A stretch of 64,000 bases of DNA from Bacteroidales bacterium (GCA_017962445.1 JAGCVI010000030.1:62001-126000); one strand, 5' to 3'; shown: positions 18,201 to 28,485, numbered from the stretch's first letter. A program made the numbers and translations. Notes: a model not told the origin generated them from the sequence alone.

Positions 18201-18499
18201 CGTTCAACCTCTTCGAGAAGATGCTGCTTGAAATCAACCGTCAGATAGCATCATTCCTGTCGCGTGCAACGCTGCCAGTGAAGCAGGAGAGCGAGATGAA
18301 GGAAGCTCACCAGCCTACAAGCAACCAGAAGGGACTGAAGACGAGCCGCAACGACGACCCGGCTGCACAACGTACAACGCCGAAAGAGAAACCTCAACCG
18401 GTGCACGTCGAGAAGAAGGTGGGACGCAACGACCCATGTCCCTGTGGCAGTGGCAAGAAGTATAAGAACTGTCATGGAAAGCTGGAAGGGGATGCGTAA
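15203..18499 (+). CDS. secA: Protein translocase subunit SecA
   Basis: A 1098-residue ATPase motor that pushes unfolded preproteins through SecYEG. Walker A is GEGKT (residues about 195-199), followed by [18 protein letters not shown]. The DEAD-like Walker B is [14 protein letters not shown], and the second motor domain shows [12 protein letters not shown] and [15 protein letters not shown]. The C-terminus has the zinc-binding SEC-C motif [14 protein letters not shown]. Its length is typical of Bacteroidota SecA, which carries insertions (for example residues about 350-420). The start [17 protein letters not shown] is preferred over an in-frame upstream ATA/ATG stretch because SecA proteins begin this way. 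Every secreted protein in this window would depend on it, including those that use T9SS for the second step. Confidence 0.98.
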   Translation: MSSFFSKLFENKSQRDLKEVMPYVDAALEIYPTIEKLSNDELRAKTLEFKERIRKEIEHEESELASLHKRIEEEYDMDVAEKEQIYKRIDEIDKISYEKTQAVLNDILPEAFAVVKETARRFAENEEVVVTATDHDRDLSATRDNVNIDDAGKAHYKNSWMAGGNMITWDMVHYNVQLIGGVVLHSGKIAEMATGEGKTLVATLPVYLNALPGKGVHVVTVNDYLAKRDSEWMGMLFEFHGLTVDCIDKHEPHSDERKAAYNADITYGTNNEFGFDYLRDNMSRNPGELVQRGHNYAIVDEVDSVLIDDARTPLIISGPTAKGDDQEFDRFKPVIERLYNTQRMLVTSILADAKKELSNNLDQKADQPGPMALLRAYRGLPKNKALIKFLSETGVKALLQKTENFYMQEQNKYMHIIDDELYFVVDEKQRTCELTDKGMDWLAQIGEDPRFYQLPDVGAQIAELEHEDLKPEEKAAKKEEIYNNYAIQSDRVHTVDQLLKAYTLFEKDVDYVLTEDRQVKIVDEQTGRIMEGRRWSDGLHQAVEAKENAKVEAATQTYATITLQNYFRMYKKLAGMTGTAETEAGEFWNIYKLDVVVIPTNRPIARVDMNDMIYKTKREKFKAVIDEIERMRKEGRPVLVGTTSVETSELLSKMLKMKGIAHNVLNAKLHKKEADIVAEAGEPGRVTIATNMAGRGTDIKLKGDVKERGGLAIIGTERHESRRVDRQLRGRSGRQGDPGSSLFFVSLEDDLMRIFGSERIASIMDRMGLQEGEVIQHSMITKQIERAQKKVEENNFGMRKRLLEYDDVMNNQRTVIYNKRRNALYGDRLSIDISNMFYDTCELIYNDAQDAKDYENFKMEMIRVFAIEVPFSERDFYNMRSSEFVEKLYELTFNAYKERMQRLAETAFPFIKNIHDNTRYENVVFPITDGVKTMNVVCPVKKSYENGGREVQLSIEKNITLAIIDDMWKEHLRELDDLKTSVQNASYEQKDPLLIYKFESFNLFEKMLLEINRQIASFLSRATLPVKQESEMKEAHQPTSNQKGLKTSRNDDPAAQRTTPKEKPQPVHVEKKVGRNDPCPCGSGKKYKNCHGKLEGDA

Positions 18500-18574
18500 T
18501 TTTTCTTTGCGCGACTATCTCTTTGTTTCATGACTTTATTTCCCCAATAGGGGAGCTGATTTTTTTATTCTTAA

Positions 18575-18591
18575 TTGGCACCATGTGCCAA
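18575..18591. promoter_or_regulatory. Palindrome 1 upstream of the TonB receptor
   Basis: TTGGCAC-CAT-GTGCCAA is a perfect 7-bp inverted repeat with a 3-base centre, one base away from palindrome 2. It is a candidate repressor site ahead of the receptor promoter. Confidence 0.5.
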
Positions 18592-18592
18592 C

Positions 18593-18611
18593 TTTGCAAC
18601 CAAGTTGCAAA
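18593..18611. promoter_or_regulatory. Palindrome 2 overlapping the -33 region of the TonB receptor
   Basis: TTTGCAAC-CAA-GTTGCAAA is a perfect 8-bp inverted repeat with a 3-base centre. It covers the place where a -33 box would lie for the TATTTTTG at 18622, which is the usual position of a repressor operator. The size fits a dimeric regulator such as a Fur-family protein, but the regulator is not identified. Confidence 0.55.
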
Positions 18612-18621
18612 ACTTACGTTT

Positions 18622-18629
18622 TATTTTTG
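18622..18629 (+). promoter_or_regulatory. Candidate -7 box of the TonB receptor
   Basis: TATTTTTG, followed by C, matches TAnnTTTG and lies 30 bases ahead of the ATG. The standard -33 region falls within palindrome 2. Confidence 0.55.
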
Positions 18630-18659
18630 CAAATTGTAATATAATACCACGTTAAGAAT

Positions 18660-20915
18660 ATGAAATTGATATTCAATATACTGCAATTTGGTGCTGTTAG
18701 GGTGTTTTTGTGTATTATGCTAATTATGGCCTGCTGTCCGCTTATGGCTCAGCAGGTGGGCGGTATTGTCACTGACTATGTGTCGGGCGAGCCTCTGATA
18801 GGCGTAAAAGTCATTTGGCGCGGGACAAGCATAGGTACCACAACTAACAAGGATGGACATTTCACTCTTAAAGAATCTCAAAACGCAACGGATATTGTCG
18901 TTAGTTACACGGGCTATAGGTCCGATACGTTGTACAATGTCAACGGTACAAACATTAAAGTGCGGCTTGTTCAGACATCAATGGCGCTTCAAAGTGTATC
19001 TGTCCATGCACGCAGAAAGGCTGTATATTCCGATTTCTCTTCTTTGACAAACAAAGAGGTGACTACAGTCGAAGGTCTCCGAGGCCTCGCCTGCTGCAAC
19101 CTTGGAGAGAGTTTTGAGAACTCAGCAACCATCGACGTGGGCTACAGCGATGCCGTGTCGGGAAGCAAGCAGATACAGCTGCTCGGCTTGACAGGCGTCT
19201 ACTCCCAGATGCTGCTCGAAAACATACCGTTTCTACGCGGACTGACAACTCCATACGGACTTGGCTATGTACCTGGGCAGTGGATGGAAAGCATTTCTGT
19301 GAGCAAGGGCGTGGCAACTGTCAAGAATGGCTGTGAGGCCATAACAGGTATCATCAATCTGGAGTACGAGAAGCCTGACAAGGGTGACCGTTTTTCAATC
19401 AACTTGTATGAGAATTCGGACCTCAAGTCGGAAATCACGACCAAGTTCAACCACCGTTTCAATGACCACCTTTCTACAGGCCTATATCTTTTCGGCACCT
19501 ATTCGGGTCGACGTTTTGACCATATAGGTCACGACGGATTCGCCGACTATCCCCTTCAGCAACAACTAAATGTCTTAAACAGGTGGGACTATGAGGTTGG
19601 CCATGATTTCCATTCGCAGACTCTTGTGAACTACATACACGAATCAAGGCTCGGCGGAGACATGCGTTTTGAACGTTCGATGCGTGGCAATGACAGCATT
19701 TATGGTTTCGGTGGCACCTCCAACCGCCTGTATTTCATGACCAAGAACGGTTTCATGATAAGCAATACGGCTAGCTTTGGGTCGCAGGTGTCGGGCTCCT
19801 GGTTCCGTCACGATGCGTGGTATGGGCTTTCGGAATACAAGGGCGAAGAGAAGGATGTATACGTTAATTTGATGGTCAATGCTGAAGTCAGCGGCGGCCA
19901 TATTGTGGATTATGGTGCCTCGTTCCGGTATAGCGACATGGGCGAGGAGTTGATGTACAAGCCATACCTTACAGCTGCTGTTTTGGTTTTCGATCCTGAA
20001 ATTTCTTTTGTCGAGGTCGTGCCAGGCGTGTTCGGACAATACACGTTCCGATATGGCGACGACTTCAACGCCACATTCGGTATGCGTTACGATTACAACA
20101 GCCATCACGAACGGCATCTTGTATCGCCGCGTCTGCATGCCCGTTGGCATATGGGCGACCAATACGTGTTGCGTCTCTCGGCCGGCAGGGGCTTCCGCAC
20201 ATCCAACGTCATTGCCGAGAACATCGGCTTGCTCGCCTCGGGACGCGACATCGTCTTTGCCGACACCAAGCTCGACATGGAAGAGGCCTGGAACGGCGGC
20301 ATCAACCTTAACAAGCACTTCACAATCAGTGAGGGACATTCGCTGACGGTTTCAATTGATTATTTCCATACAAGCTTTGTGAATCAGGTTGTTGTCGACC
20401 TTGACGCCAATGCAGGGCAGGCCATTATCGGCAACCTCGTCGGCCGTAGCTGGTCGAATGTGGTTCAGGCCGATGTCAATATCGAGCCTTTCGACGGTTT
20501 CTCTGTATCGCTTGCTGGCAAAATCAACAGCGTATTCTGCGACTATCATGGCGTTCGTATGCGCAAGCCCTATACTCCTTTCTGGAAAGGGTTGGCGGTA
20601 TTCACCTATCACACTCGGTTTGACAAGTGGCGTTTCGACTTCACAACTCAGCTCAACGGTCCCCAACGGCTGCCGCTCAACAAAGGAACGCTGCAAGGCG
20701 AAGCGTCGCCGTACATATATATGCTTGGCCAGATAACACGCCGGTTCAAGCAGTTTGAAGTTTATGTGGGAGTGGAGAATATTACCGACTATGTGCAGGA
20801 AACACCTGTGATTGGAGCTGACAATCCTTTCTCACAGGCATTTGACGCATCGGTCGTCTATGCCCCGCTGATGGGTCGCCTTTTTTACGTTGGCTTGAGG
20901 CTTAACGTAATGTAA
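18660..20915 (+). CDS. TonB-dependent outer-membrane receptor with CarboxypepD-reg-like N-terminus
   Basis: A 751-residue outer-membrane receptor. A signal peptide (residues 1-31, ending PLMAQQ) is followed by a CarboxypepD-reg-like domain (GGIVTDYVSGEPLIGVKV, GTTTNKDGHFTL), a plug domain (about 130-240) and a beta barrel ending LFYVGLRLNVM with the typical C-terminal aromatic pattern. The plug includes LACCNLGESFENSAT and GLGYVPGQWMESISVSKG, which I associate with a Bacteroidota receptor group often found near heavy-metal-associated proteins. One such protein lies at 28585-28953, across the giant reverse-strand gene. The substrate is unknown; a metal or metal chelate is an inference. Two palindromes overlapping the promoter suggest repression. 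It is convergent with the next gene, with only 3 bases between the stops. Confidence 0.92.
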   Translation: MKLIFNILQFGAVRVFLCIMLIMACCPLMAQQVGGIVTDYVSGEPLIGVKVIWRGTSIGTTTNKDGHFTLKESQNATDIVVSYTGYRSDTLYNVNGTNIKVRLVQTSMALQSVSVHARRKAVYSDFSSLTNKEVTTVEGLRGLACCNLGESFENSATIDVGYSDAVSGSKQIQLLGLTGVYSQMLLENIPFLRGLTTPYGLGYVPGQWMESISVSKGVATVKNGCEAITGIINLEYEKPDKGDRFSINLYENSDLKSEITTKFNHRFNDHLSTGLYLFGTYSGRRFDHIGHDGFADYPLQQQLNVLNRWDYEVGHDFHSQTLVNYIHESRLGGDMRFERSMRGNDSIYGFGGTSNRLYFMTKNGFMISNTASFGSQVSGSWFRHDAWYGLSEYKGEEKDVYVNLMVNAEVSGGHIVDYGASFRYSDMGEELMYKPYLTAAVLVFDPEISFVEVVPGVFGQYTFRYGDDFNATFGMRYDYNSHHERHLVSPRLHARWHMGDQYVLRLSAGRGFRTSNVIAENIGLLASGRDIVFADTKLDMEEAWNGGINLNKHFTISEGHSLTVSIDYFHTSFVNQVVVDLDANAGQAIIGNLVGRSWSNVVQADVNIEPFDGFSVSLAGKINSVFCDYHGVRMRKPYTPFWKGLAVFTYHTRFDKWRFDFTTQLNGPQRLPLNKGTLQGEASPYIYMLGQITRRFKQFEVYVGVENITDYVQETPVIGADNPFSQAFDASVVYAPLMGRLFYVGLRLNVM

Positions 20916-20918
20916 CAT

Positions 20919-23900
20919 TTATTTTACTATCAGTTTCTTTACAATACTGTTTTCGCTGTTACGGATGCGGACGAAGTAGTATCCTGCGTTGAGACTGTCA
21001 ATCAATAGGGAATGGCTACAGTCGTTAGTGCATTCAACAGATGAACGTTGTATTGTCTTTCCTTGAATGTCAACGACGTCGATGAAAACCTCCCCATTGA
21101 AACCACTTATGCTGATTGTGGCTGTATGCGAAGCCGGATTAGGATAAATTATTACCGTCGGTGTGTTGCTTATGGTTGTAATCTCGTTGCCGTTGGGTGT
21201 AGTGAAATTGAGTTTGCTCGACCAGTTGCTCGGGTTACCACCCTCGCATACGGCACGGACGTAGACATTGTATTCTGTATTGGGCAGCAGACCGGTGAGT
21301 TGATATGTGGTTCCCGAATATCCATAGGTCGCAATACCTGAGCCGTGTCCGAAATCGAGTATTCCATATTCGATGTCGAACAGAGTGGCGTTGCTATTCC
21401 ATGTGACTATCGCCGTGCTGCCTGAGAGTTCAACAAGATGCAGGTATTTCGGCACTTCACATTCAGACGTTGTGAATGAAAGTTGTGTGAGACCGTTTTC
21501 ACTTGGGGTGACAGGAGTACAGATTGGCCTTAAGCTAATGTTGTAGAACGTACTTGGAATGAGGCCGCCGATGGTTGCAGGATGGTGGAACACGATGACA
21601 GTGGTGTCAAACACGGTGTTCCAGACACGGAGATACCATCCCGACTCGTCGCCGACAGGTGTCCAGTCGGTTGTGATTTCGGTTGTTTCTGCCACAACCA
21701 CATGGAAGTTCTGTGGAGTGACACAACGCAGTGCATTGGTGGTGAAACTGCCTTCGGCCCACTCTGAGAACAGTGTGTCGCCTGAACATAGAGAACGGAT
21801 GCGGTATTCGTAGGTCGTGGTGTCTAAGAGTGAGTCGAGGTGAATTGTCATTTCAGCTGTTGCAGGAAGGTCAATCCATGTGCTACTGTTGCGTTTGCGG
21901 TATGAGAATTGGTACATGGGACTGTAGCCATACCAGCTGACATCAGCGGAATGGAAAGTTGTATTGGTTGTCGTTGCAAATTGAGGCCTGTGGCAGGGAT
22001 TGTTTTCAAATAGTTCTACGTCGTCGATGTAGATGGTATGATTGGTCGATGTATAATTCTTTCTGAAGGCTATGCGGAATCCAGGTCCCGTGTAGTTTTC
22101 AAAGTTTACGCTGTATTGTTGCCATGTTTCATCCAAGGTTATGGCTTCCACTTGTACAAATGAGGTTGAGTCGATAGCGTTGTTGAGCACACCAACCTCG
22201 ATAGTGTTGCCTGAGGCGTTGCTGCTGTATTCCGCACGGGCATAGAATGTGAGGGTTGTGTTTTGAATGGGATACAAGGATGAATTGATGCTTGGAAGCG
22301 ATATGACAGCAAATGGCAAACTGGTGTTGACGGGTGGTTGGATGATGCGAAGGCATTTGTGTCCACTTGGCAGTTGGCCAGGCGAAGAATAAATGCTAAC
22401 CTTGCCTGTGCTTGCTAAATAGTGGTAGAGGTAGCTGTTGTGCCAACAACGCGGAACGGGTTGGTTGTCGCTAATAGGATCGTTTTCAAAGTCATGGCAG
22501 TAGGGCAGCTGAATGAGACCGCAATACGCATCGAGTTGTGCTGGGATGCTGCGAAGACTCGTGTCACCGTTGTCGCACACACTTCGCACCGCTATATTAT
22601 AGCTGGTGCTGTAGGTTACTTGGTTTATATTGTAGAAGGTATCGGTGGTGTAGTATAGATGAGGTGGTATGGTGTTGTTGCCTATCTCTGTCTGCTCGAT
22701 GATATATCCGTTGGCATTCGGTGAGGGACTCCAACTGACAAGGAACGAGTTGCTGAATTCAGATATTGAACGGATGGTCACAGGTGCCAGACAAGTGGGG
22801 ATGAGGTCGACACTGATATTGTCAATCATCAAATTATTGTTTCTCTGAGTGCTGCCTTGTTGCGTGACTGCGGGGTTGTAAAGGGTGATAAATCGTCCAC
22901 TGCCAGTGTATGAGGACAATGGAATGTTGTAGCGTTGTATGCAAAGGTTGACGAGTTGGTCAACTATAATGGTGTCGATGGGAGTGAAGAGCTCGTCGGA
23001 CAATTCTGACAGCTCATTGTTTGTCGTGCTGACGCCGATAATGAGTTTTGCACCGGCAATATTGCTGTTTTCTGCGGCTTTCTGCAAGTCGAATGAAACC
23101 ATCAGTTGTGATGTCGGCAGCTCAAACATAGGAAGTGTCATATAGCTTGATGATGGCAGTAATATGCTGCGTTGACCATCCATGGCATATTGCGAGGTAG
23201 GATAGGGGTGTGAGATGTTTTGTACAGGTGTGCCTGTCTGAGAACCGGTATATAGGATGCTGCCTCGCCAGCAAGGAGGCAGTGATGAATTGAAACCGTC
23301 ATCGCAGTTCTCAACGTCGCTAAAGTATGGCACTTCGAAAGGAGGACAGGTAGTGGTGAAAGAGAATACATTCGACCATATTGAGTTGTAAGGCTCACAG
23401 AGTCCGCGAACATAAAGATAGTATGTCGTATTTGGCTGCAGATTGTAAAAGGTAGTTGTGTTCGAGTCGGTAATGAGGCCGGTCGCATAGCGGCTGAACA
23501 TCAGACTGTCGGTCAATAGTAAATACTCATATTGGCTGCTATTGCCATCCCATCGTATGGTCGCAAGGGTGTCTTCAAGATTTAGCAAACTGAAATTTAT
23601 AGGCCTTTGGCATTGAGGCTCTGCATAGCAGGAACCGACAATGATGTTTGTGCGTTTGTTTGTCGAAAAGGCTATCAGCGTGGAATCGTCACCATGTGAT
23701 GTTGATGTATAACCGCACAGTGAGAGGTTCAAGGGATTCGTGTTGCTGTAGAGGAACTGTGCGCCATGCGATGGTTGGCCGTCGCGGACAAAAAGAATCA
23801 CTATGTCGCCAAGGACGGAGTATTCGAATGCCGAGTCAAGGTATATGTTTGTGATTGTACCATTTTGTATAGTCAATGAACTGTCGTATACACATGTCAT

Positions 23901-26900
23901 AGGCATGGTCATGCTTGTACCGTTAGTGCTTGGCAGTGTTGTTGTCGAGTTGTTCGGTAGGGGCAGTGTCACCTGTGAGCCGTCCACGTTCTCAGGGAAT
24001 GAACCGATGGGGGCTTCATACATGTAAACCCGTAGTCGCGGCAGGTAGTCGTCGGCTATGGCATATAGGCTCAGGGTGTTGATGAAGTCGTGACCCTCTA
24101 TGCCTAGTCTGGACAGTTCTTCGTAGGGTATTATATTTGCCGAGAAACCTTGATTTGCTCCTGTAAAGTTGTAGAATGTATAGATGCTTGATGCATTGTC
24201 GTCTGAGCCTATGGTGTCGCTCCTTAAGTCGGTCCCAAGGTTGCAGCTGGGCAGGGTGCGGAACATCTGTTCTGGTGACCATTCAGAACTACCTGAGGCA
24301 CAGTTCGTCGATACTCGCCAATAATATGTTGTTGATGGTTGTAATCCGTTGATTGTAATGGATGTGTCGTTGGATACCAATAATGAAGAAACGGTGTCGG
24401 CATTGAAGCCGGAGTGAGTGCTGTAGGCAATGATATATCCTGCCACTGACGAGGGTGCGCTGTTCCAACGTGGATGTGCTGATGTCTGACCGATGCTGTC
24501 GGTGGCTATCGGGCTTGGAAAATGACACGTGCTCAGATTGTTGATTACAATGTCTTTCAAGTTAAATGATGTAGTATTTGGGAATATGATATTGCCACCA
24601 GCAGTGTCTCGCTGTGCGGTAAGAAATGCTATGTATTTGCCGTTGCCGTGATAGTTGATGAAACTGAATGATTCTTCAATATAATTGTAGCTTATGGTGT
24701 TGTATGCTGCCAGTGTGTCGAACGTTGTGATGTCGTATGGATTCGACATGACACCAAGATACATACAGCTATAAGCATAGTATAAATTATATTTGAAACT
24801 TATCTGAAGTCGATCAATATCAGATTCGAACTCAGGCATTGCAAGGTAGTTGCTTGCTTTTTCTGAATTGTAGTTTAGGCCGCCGAGCACGAAGCAGTTA
24901 TTGGTCGTATTGTTGAAATTTGTAGTTTTGTTTAGGTCGGAACCGGAATACCAACAATGTCTGTTGTTGGATACTATGGGGCTAACACTGTATGGCAGTT
25001 CGTCGTATGTCAAGGGATCGCCTGGAGTTGTGAACAGCAGTGGTGCCGAGCCTTCTTCATCATTTGACGAACATACAGGTTTAACTATTATTTTGTATTG
25101 TTGTTCAGGACGCAGGCCAGTGATGTTAAGCGTTGTGTCATGGCATATATAACGTCGTGGGCGAGTATCGTACACCTCAATATCGTCGGTTATCTCCAGT
25201 ATTTCTTCACTTCGTACGTTGCATTCAGGCCCGCCGACATACACCATCCAATAGCTTATTCCCACTGAGGATGGCCAGGTTATGGTGGCCGATGTGCTTT
25301 TCAAAACGGGCATACGCACGTATAAAGGAGGAGCACAGGAGGTTGCATAGTCTATCATGACGTTGTCTATCATGATATAATTGAATGTGTTATAACTGTT
25401 GTTGCTGTCGTTGTCACATCTAAATGCTATGTAGTTGCCGTTGCCGCTGTAGGATGCCAGATTGATTTTATATACTTGCGTTGTGTTGACAGGCAAAGCG
25501 CTCATGTCTATTGTCTGTACTGGCACGAATGATGACTGGGTGTTAGGGTCGCTCATAACACCGACATCTATCTTACTGAGTTGTCCATTGTTGCTGTGCG
25601 GCAGTCGACGTGCAGCAAGGGAAACTTGAAGATTATGAATGTTAATACTTGTGGTGTCGATAGGCGGCATTATGGCATATGCGTATGTCAACATGTTGTT
25701 TGTAATGTACAGGCTTTTTTTGCCGCTTATCGGCGGAATCGGTGTGTTCGCATTCAAATTAGGCATTGAAACAGAACCGCTCGAATTATATATCCAGCCT
25801 TGTGGCGTTGAATACGATACGACGTCCCCGTTATGTTTGAATTCAAAGTCTTCGGTCCATGGTAGTTCTGCTGCTCCAATGGGTCCTAATGATGTCTCGA
25901 TAGTGACCTCTCGTCCACTCGATAGAACTCCGTTGTTGCATTGACGGGTCAGTTCAATAGTGTATATGCTCCCGGCTTGCAGGTTTGCGATGGTGTATGT
26001 GGTGTCGTACAGGAATACGCTGTGACGAGGTCCTCGCGATAATCCTTCCCTGAACCAGCTCAGCTGATAAACGCTTCCAACAGAATCGCTCCAGTGCAAC
26101 GTCACGCTTCTGTTGCCGATTGTGTCGACAATCAGTGTGGCCGGCTGGTCACAGTGTCGTGATGGCTTGATTACAATGTCGTCAATAAATATTTTCTTGT
26201 CGTTGGCTATGTCGGTACAAAACACAATATAACGTCCGTTGCCTGAATAGTTTGTCAGGTTCATTGTGACATATTCCCATTGTTTTGTATGTGAAGCCTC
26301 AATGTGTTTCACTCTTGTGTGGGGTGAATACATGTCTGGATAGTCTGCAATAAGAACGCTGATTCCGTCCATGTGACCGGACCTGGATGAATCGATATCG
26401 AGCTCGGAATAAAGCCTGAAACACACTTCAAGTTCGTTGATGTTTGTGTCGAACAGCGGCAGGGCATAGCAATTGTTTTTTTCTGCTGAGAACAGAAGGC
26501 TGTGGCTGCTGTAGAATCCTCTTGTGGAACTAACGGTGGGCGCAATTGTTGGATTGGTCAGGTCATAGAGTTTGTCACAACCGCCAGGAATCTCGTTGGG
26601 TTCGAATCCGTTGTGCCAATCTAATTCACTGCTGCTAATCTCTTTGCAGAATGTTGTGAATTCAACCATTGCTGAGTCGTTTGACACGCTGTCGCATAGG
26701 GTTCGCACTGTCACGGTGTAGGTGGTTCGTGGTAGTAGGTGGTTGATTGTACAGTACATGGAATCACCCACGGTGTCTCTTTTTATCAGCGTTCCCTCTT
26801 GCCGTAGCTCCACGACGTACGAGTGCGGAGCAGCGACATCAATCCATTCCACAAAGACATCTGTTGCACCAGGAGTGACTTTCAACTCATAAGGCTTGGC

Positions 26901-28436
26901 ACATGACGACAGACGCTCTATTCGGATGTCGTCAATAATGACTTGGGCATCGTTATTGTCGTCAACCATCAGTGAAATGTGCCATGTGGTGTCGGGCGAT
27001 GATATACGACTGTAAAGGGCAAGAGGTATTTCGACTTGCTGCCATGTGTCGGTGACATATATCGTTGTGAGTGAGTCGCCCCTGGTTGAGCGGTTCACAT
27101 CCATCACTGCGCCTAACCTAATTATGGGATTTTCTGTTGTTTCGAACTCTTTATAACTAAACTTCAAAACAAGCGAGTCCCAGCTCTCAGTAAAAGGTGG
27201 CAAGGTAAAGTAGGGCGTAATATAGGTGTTCCTCTGCATCACAATTACATTCAATCCCTCGGGAGAACTTGAGTACGATGTTGTCGACACCCCGTCGCCG
27301 ATGGTGAAACATGGAGTGATGTTGTTACCGTTTATATCCGTCATAAGCTCTCCGCCATATATCCATGGCAGTTCGCTGGCAGGAATTGATGCACAGTCGG
27401 TACGTAGTTGACGATAGGTGGTGTAGCTGATTGTGTCATTGAGATTTGAAAACAGCTCCAATGTGTAATACGTGCCTTCTGACAGCCCTGTGTACACGGC
27501 ATGGTTGGTATAAACTATCTGCGAGTCGACAGCCGTACCGCTTGCATCCCTCAATGTCACGCTCCAGTGGTCTCCGCAGCCTCGTTCAATCCAATCAACA
27601 GTTACGGTGGTGTCTGTTACCTTTATCTGACCCCATTTCGGCAGTGCGCGTGCTTCGTTGGGACGAGTGAACAGGTAGAATCTGTTACTTTCGGGCCAAA
27701 AGCTTGTTTGGTTTGATACGTTAGTGCTGGTGTTGTAGTGTGTCAATGCATGGTTTACGTTTATTAGGCAAATGTCGTTGTTCGATGAACTCAATCCGAC
27801 TTGACGTCCAGATGGAGGATAGTTGTTTTGAGATGTTCCTTGAAATACAATCAATATGTTTCCATCCTCTTGTAGCTGTACCTGCCATTTCAAAGGTGAG
27901 ACGTTAGCATAGGTGCTGGGGTGCTTGGCGATTGCATATTCAACCACAGTGGTTCTGTTGGGCGATACACCTACTGTGGCATATCGCACATAGCAGTCCT
28001 CGTTGATGTATCCTGTTATGCCAAGCATGTTTATCTTTGTCGGATGGTATGTCAACTCATCTGATAAGAAGATACGACTGATATAGTCACAATTGTACAC
28101 TTCGTCCCCGAAAAAGAAGTCGCCGTTGCTCGACACCGAGAATTGGTCGTAAACGGTGCTTGCAAACGGGAAGTCCATGCCTATAGGCACAACAGCCGAC
28201 ATTACATGCACTCCTGAGTTTTCCGGTATCAACAGCGTGGCGTTTGCATCAAGAGGTATCCATTTACTGCTGTCTACACCCAAACTGTAGGTGTAGTCCG
28301 TCAAACGTTGTCCATTTGCCATGACAGATGCACACAGCATAATAACAATGAAAACGGCACGCATGCATCTTTGTCTATGAATGATGTCGGTAATTAAAGA
28401 TAAAAGATGTTTTATTGAATTGGAAATGACTGACAT
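20919..28436 (-). CDS. Giant secreted Fn3/jelly-roll adhesin with T9SS type A sorting domain
   Basis: A 2505-residue protein, one of the two largest secreted proteins here. The frame opens at 28436; an internal ATG at 28364 (MRAVFIVIMLCASVMANGQ) gives a cleaner signal peptide and may be the true start. After an N-terminal beta domain (FSVSSNGDFFFGD) about ten fibronectin type III domains follow. Most begin with a Cys-Pro phrase (SCAKPYE, HCDQPAT, SCAPPLY, TCHFPSP, QCQRPIN, TCLAPVT, PCHRPQF, RCVTPQN, ECEVPKY) and most alternate with cleaved-adhesin-like jelly rolls that end in IDDI or IDNI. The C-terminus is a classical T9SS domain: IIYPNPAS, VDIQGKTIQ, GYYFVRI and KKLIVK. The predicted role is adhesion to protein or glycan. 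No catalytic residues were recognised. It has its own -7 box. Confidence 0.88.
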   Translation of the reverse strand: MSVISNSIKHLLSLITDIIHRQRCMRAVFIVIMLCASVMANGQRLTDYTYSLGVDSSKWIPLDANATLLIPENSGVHVMSAVVPIGMDFPFASTVYDQFSVSSNGDFFFGDEVYNCDYISRIFLSDELTYHPTKINMLGITGYINEDCYVRYATVGVSPNRTTVVEYAIAKHPSTYANVSPLKWQVQLQEDGNILIVFQGTSQNNYPPSGRQVGLSSSNNDICLINVNHALTHYNTSTNVSNQTSFWPESNRFYLFTRPNEARALPKWGQIKVTDTTVTVDWIERGCGDHWSVTLRDASGTAVDSQIVYTNHAVYTGLSEGTYYTLELFSNLNDTISYTTYRQLRTDCASIPASELPWIYGGELMTDINGNNITPCFTIGDGVSTTSYSSSPEGLNVIVMQRNTYITPYFTLPPFTESWDSLVLKFSYKEFETTENPIIRLGAVMDVNRSTRGDSLTTIYVTDTWQQVEIPLALYSRISSPDTTWHISLMVDDNNDAQVIIDDIRIERLSSCAKPYELKVTPGATDVFVEWIDVAAPHSYVVELRQEGTLIKRDTVGDSMYCTINHLLPRTTYTVTVRTLCDSVSNDSAMVEFTTFCKEISSSELDWHNGFEPNEIPGGCDKLYDLTNPTIAPTVSSTRGFYSSHSLLFSAEKNNCYALPLFDTNINELEVCFRLYSELDIDSSRSGHMDGISVLIADYPDMYSPHTRVKHIEASHTKQWEYVTMNLTNYSGNGRYIVFCTDIANDKKIFIDDIVIKPSRHCDQPATLIVDTIGNRSVTLHWSDSVGSVYQLSWFREGLSRGPRHSVFLYDTTYTIANLQAGSIYTIELTRQCNNGVLSSGREVTIETSLGPIGAAELPWTEDFEFKHNGDVVSYSTPQGWIYNSSGSVSMPNLNANTPIPPISGKKSLYITNNMLTYAYAIMPPIDTTSINIHNLQVSLAARRLPHSNNGQLSKIDVGVMSDPNTQSSFVPVQTIDMSALPVNTTQVYKINLASYSGNGNYIAFRCDNDSNNSYNTFNYIMIDNVMIDYATSCAPPLYVRMPVLKSTSATITWPSSVGISYWMVYVGGPECNVRSEEILEITDDIEVYDTRPRRYICHDTTLNITGLRPEQQYKIIVKPVCSSNDEEGSAPLLFTTPGDPLTYDELPYSVSPIVSNNRHCWYSGSDLNKTTNFNNTTNNCFVLGGLNYNSEKASNYLAMPEFESDIDRLQISFKYNLYYAYSCMYLGVMSNPYDITTFDTLAAYNTISYNYIEESFSFINYHGNGKYIAFLTAQRDTAGGNIIFPNTTSFNLKDIVINNLSTCHFPSPIATDSIGQTSAHPRWNSAPSSVAGYIIAYSTHSGFNADTVSSLLVSNDTSITINGLQPSTTYYWRVSTNCASGSSEWSPEQMFRTLPSCNLGTDLRSDTIGSDDNASSIYTFYNFTGANQGFSANIIPYEELSRLGIEGHDFINTLSLYAIADDYLPRLRVYMYEAPIGSFPENVDGSQVTLPLPNNSTTTLPSTNGTSMTMPMTCVYDSSLTIQNGTITNIYLDSAFEYSVLGDIVILFVRDGQPSHGAQFLYSNTNPLNLSLCGYTSTSHGDDSTLIAFSTNKRTNIIVGSCYAEPQCQRPINFSLLNLEDTLATIRWDGNSSQYEYLLLTDSLMFSRYATGLITDSNTTTFYNLQPNTTYYLYVRGLCEPYNSIWSNVFSFTTTCPPFEVPYFSDVENCDDGFNSSLPPCWRGSILYTGSQTGTPVQNISHPYPTSQYAMDGQRSILLPSSSYMTLPMFELPTSQLMVSFDLQKAAENSNIAGAKLIIGVSTTNNELSELSDELFTPIDTIIVDQLVNLCIQRYNIPLSSYTGSGRFITLYNPAVTQQGSTQRNNNLMIDNISVDLIPTCLAPVTIRSISEFSNSFLVSWSPSPNANGYIIEQTEIGNNTIPPHLYYTTDTFYNINQVTYSTSYNIAVRSVCDNGDTSLRSIPAQLDAYCGLIQLPYCHDFENDPISDNQPVPRCWHNSYLYHYLASTGKVSIYSSPGQLPSGHKCLRIIQPPVNTSLPFAVISLPSINSSLYPIQNTTLTFYARAEYSSNASGNTIEVGVLNNAIDSTSFVQVEAITLDETWQQYSVNFENYTGPGFRIAFRKNYTSTNHTIYIDDVELFENNPCHRPQFATTTNTTFHSADVSWYGYSPMYQFSYRKRNSSTWIDLPATAEMTIHLDSLLDTTTYEYRIRSLCSGDTLFSEWAEGSFTTNALRCVTPQNFHVVVAETTEITTDWTPVGDESGWYLRVWNTVFDTTVIVFHHPATIGGLIPSTFYNISLRPICTPVTPSENGLTQLSFTTSECEVPKYLHLVELSGSTAIVTWNSNATLFDIEYGILDFGHGSGIATYGYSGTTYQLTGLLPNTEYNVYVRAVCEGGNPSNWSSKLNFTTPNGNEITTISNTPTVIIYPNPASHTATISISGFNGEVFIDVVDIQGKTIQRSSVECTNDCSHSLLIDSLNAGYYFVRIRNSENSIVKKLIVK

Positions 28437-28477
28437 ATCTAACGTAATTTTCTTTTTTTACTTATATTATATTTGTG

Positions 28478-28485
28478 CAAAGATA
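28478..28485 (-). promoter_or_regulatory. Candidate -7 box for the giant reverse-strand adhesin
   Basis: TATCTTTG, followed by C, on the reverse strand is an exact TAnnTTTG match 42 bases ahead of the 28436 start and about 115 ahead of the alternative ATG at 28364. It lies in the divergent region shared with the HMA-like gene. Confidence 0.6.

Noticed and set aside
18550-18567. CCCC-AATA-GGGG followed by a T run after secA as a terminator
   Set aside because: The stem is only 4 bp and the T run is offset by several bases; possible but too weak to list as a feature.
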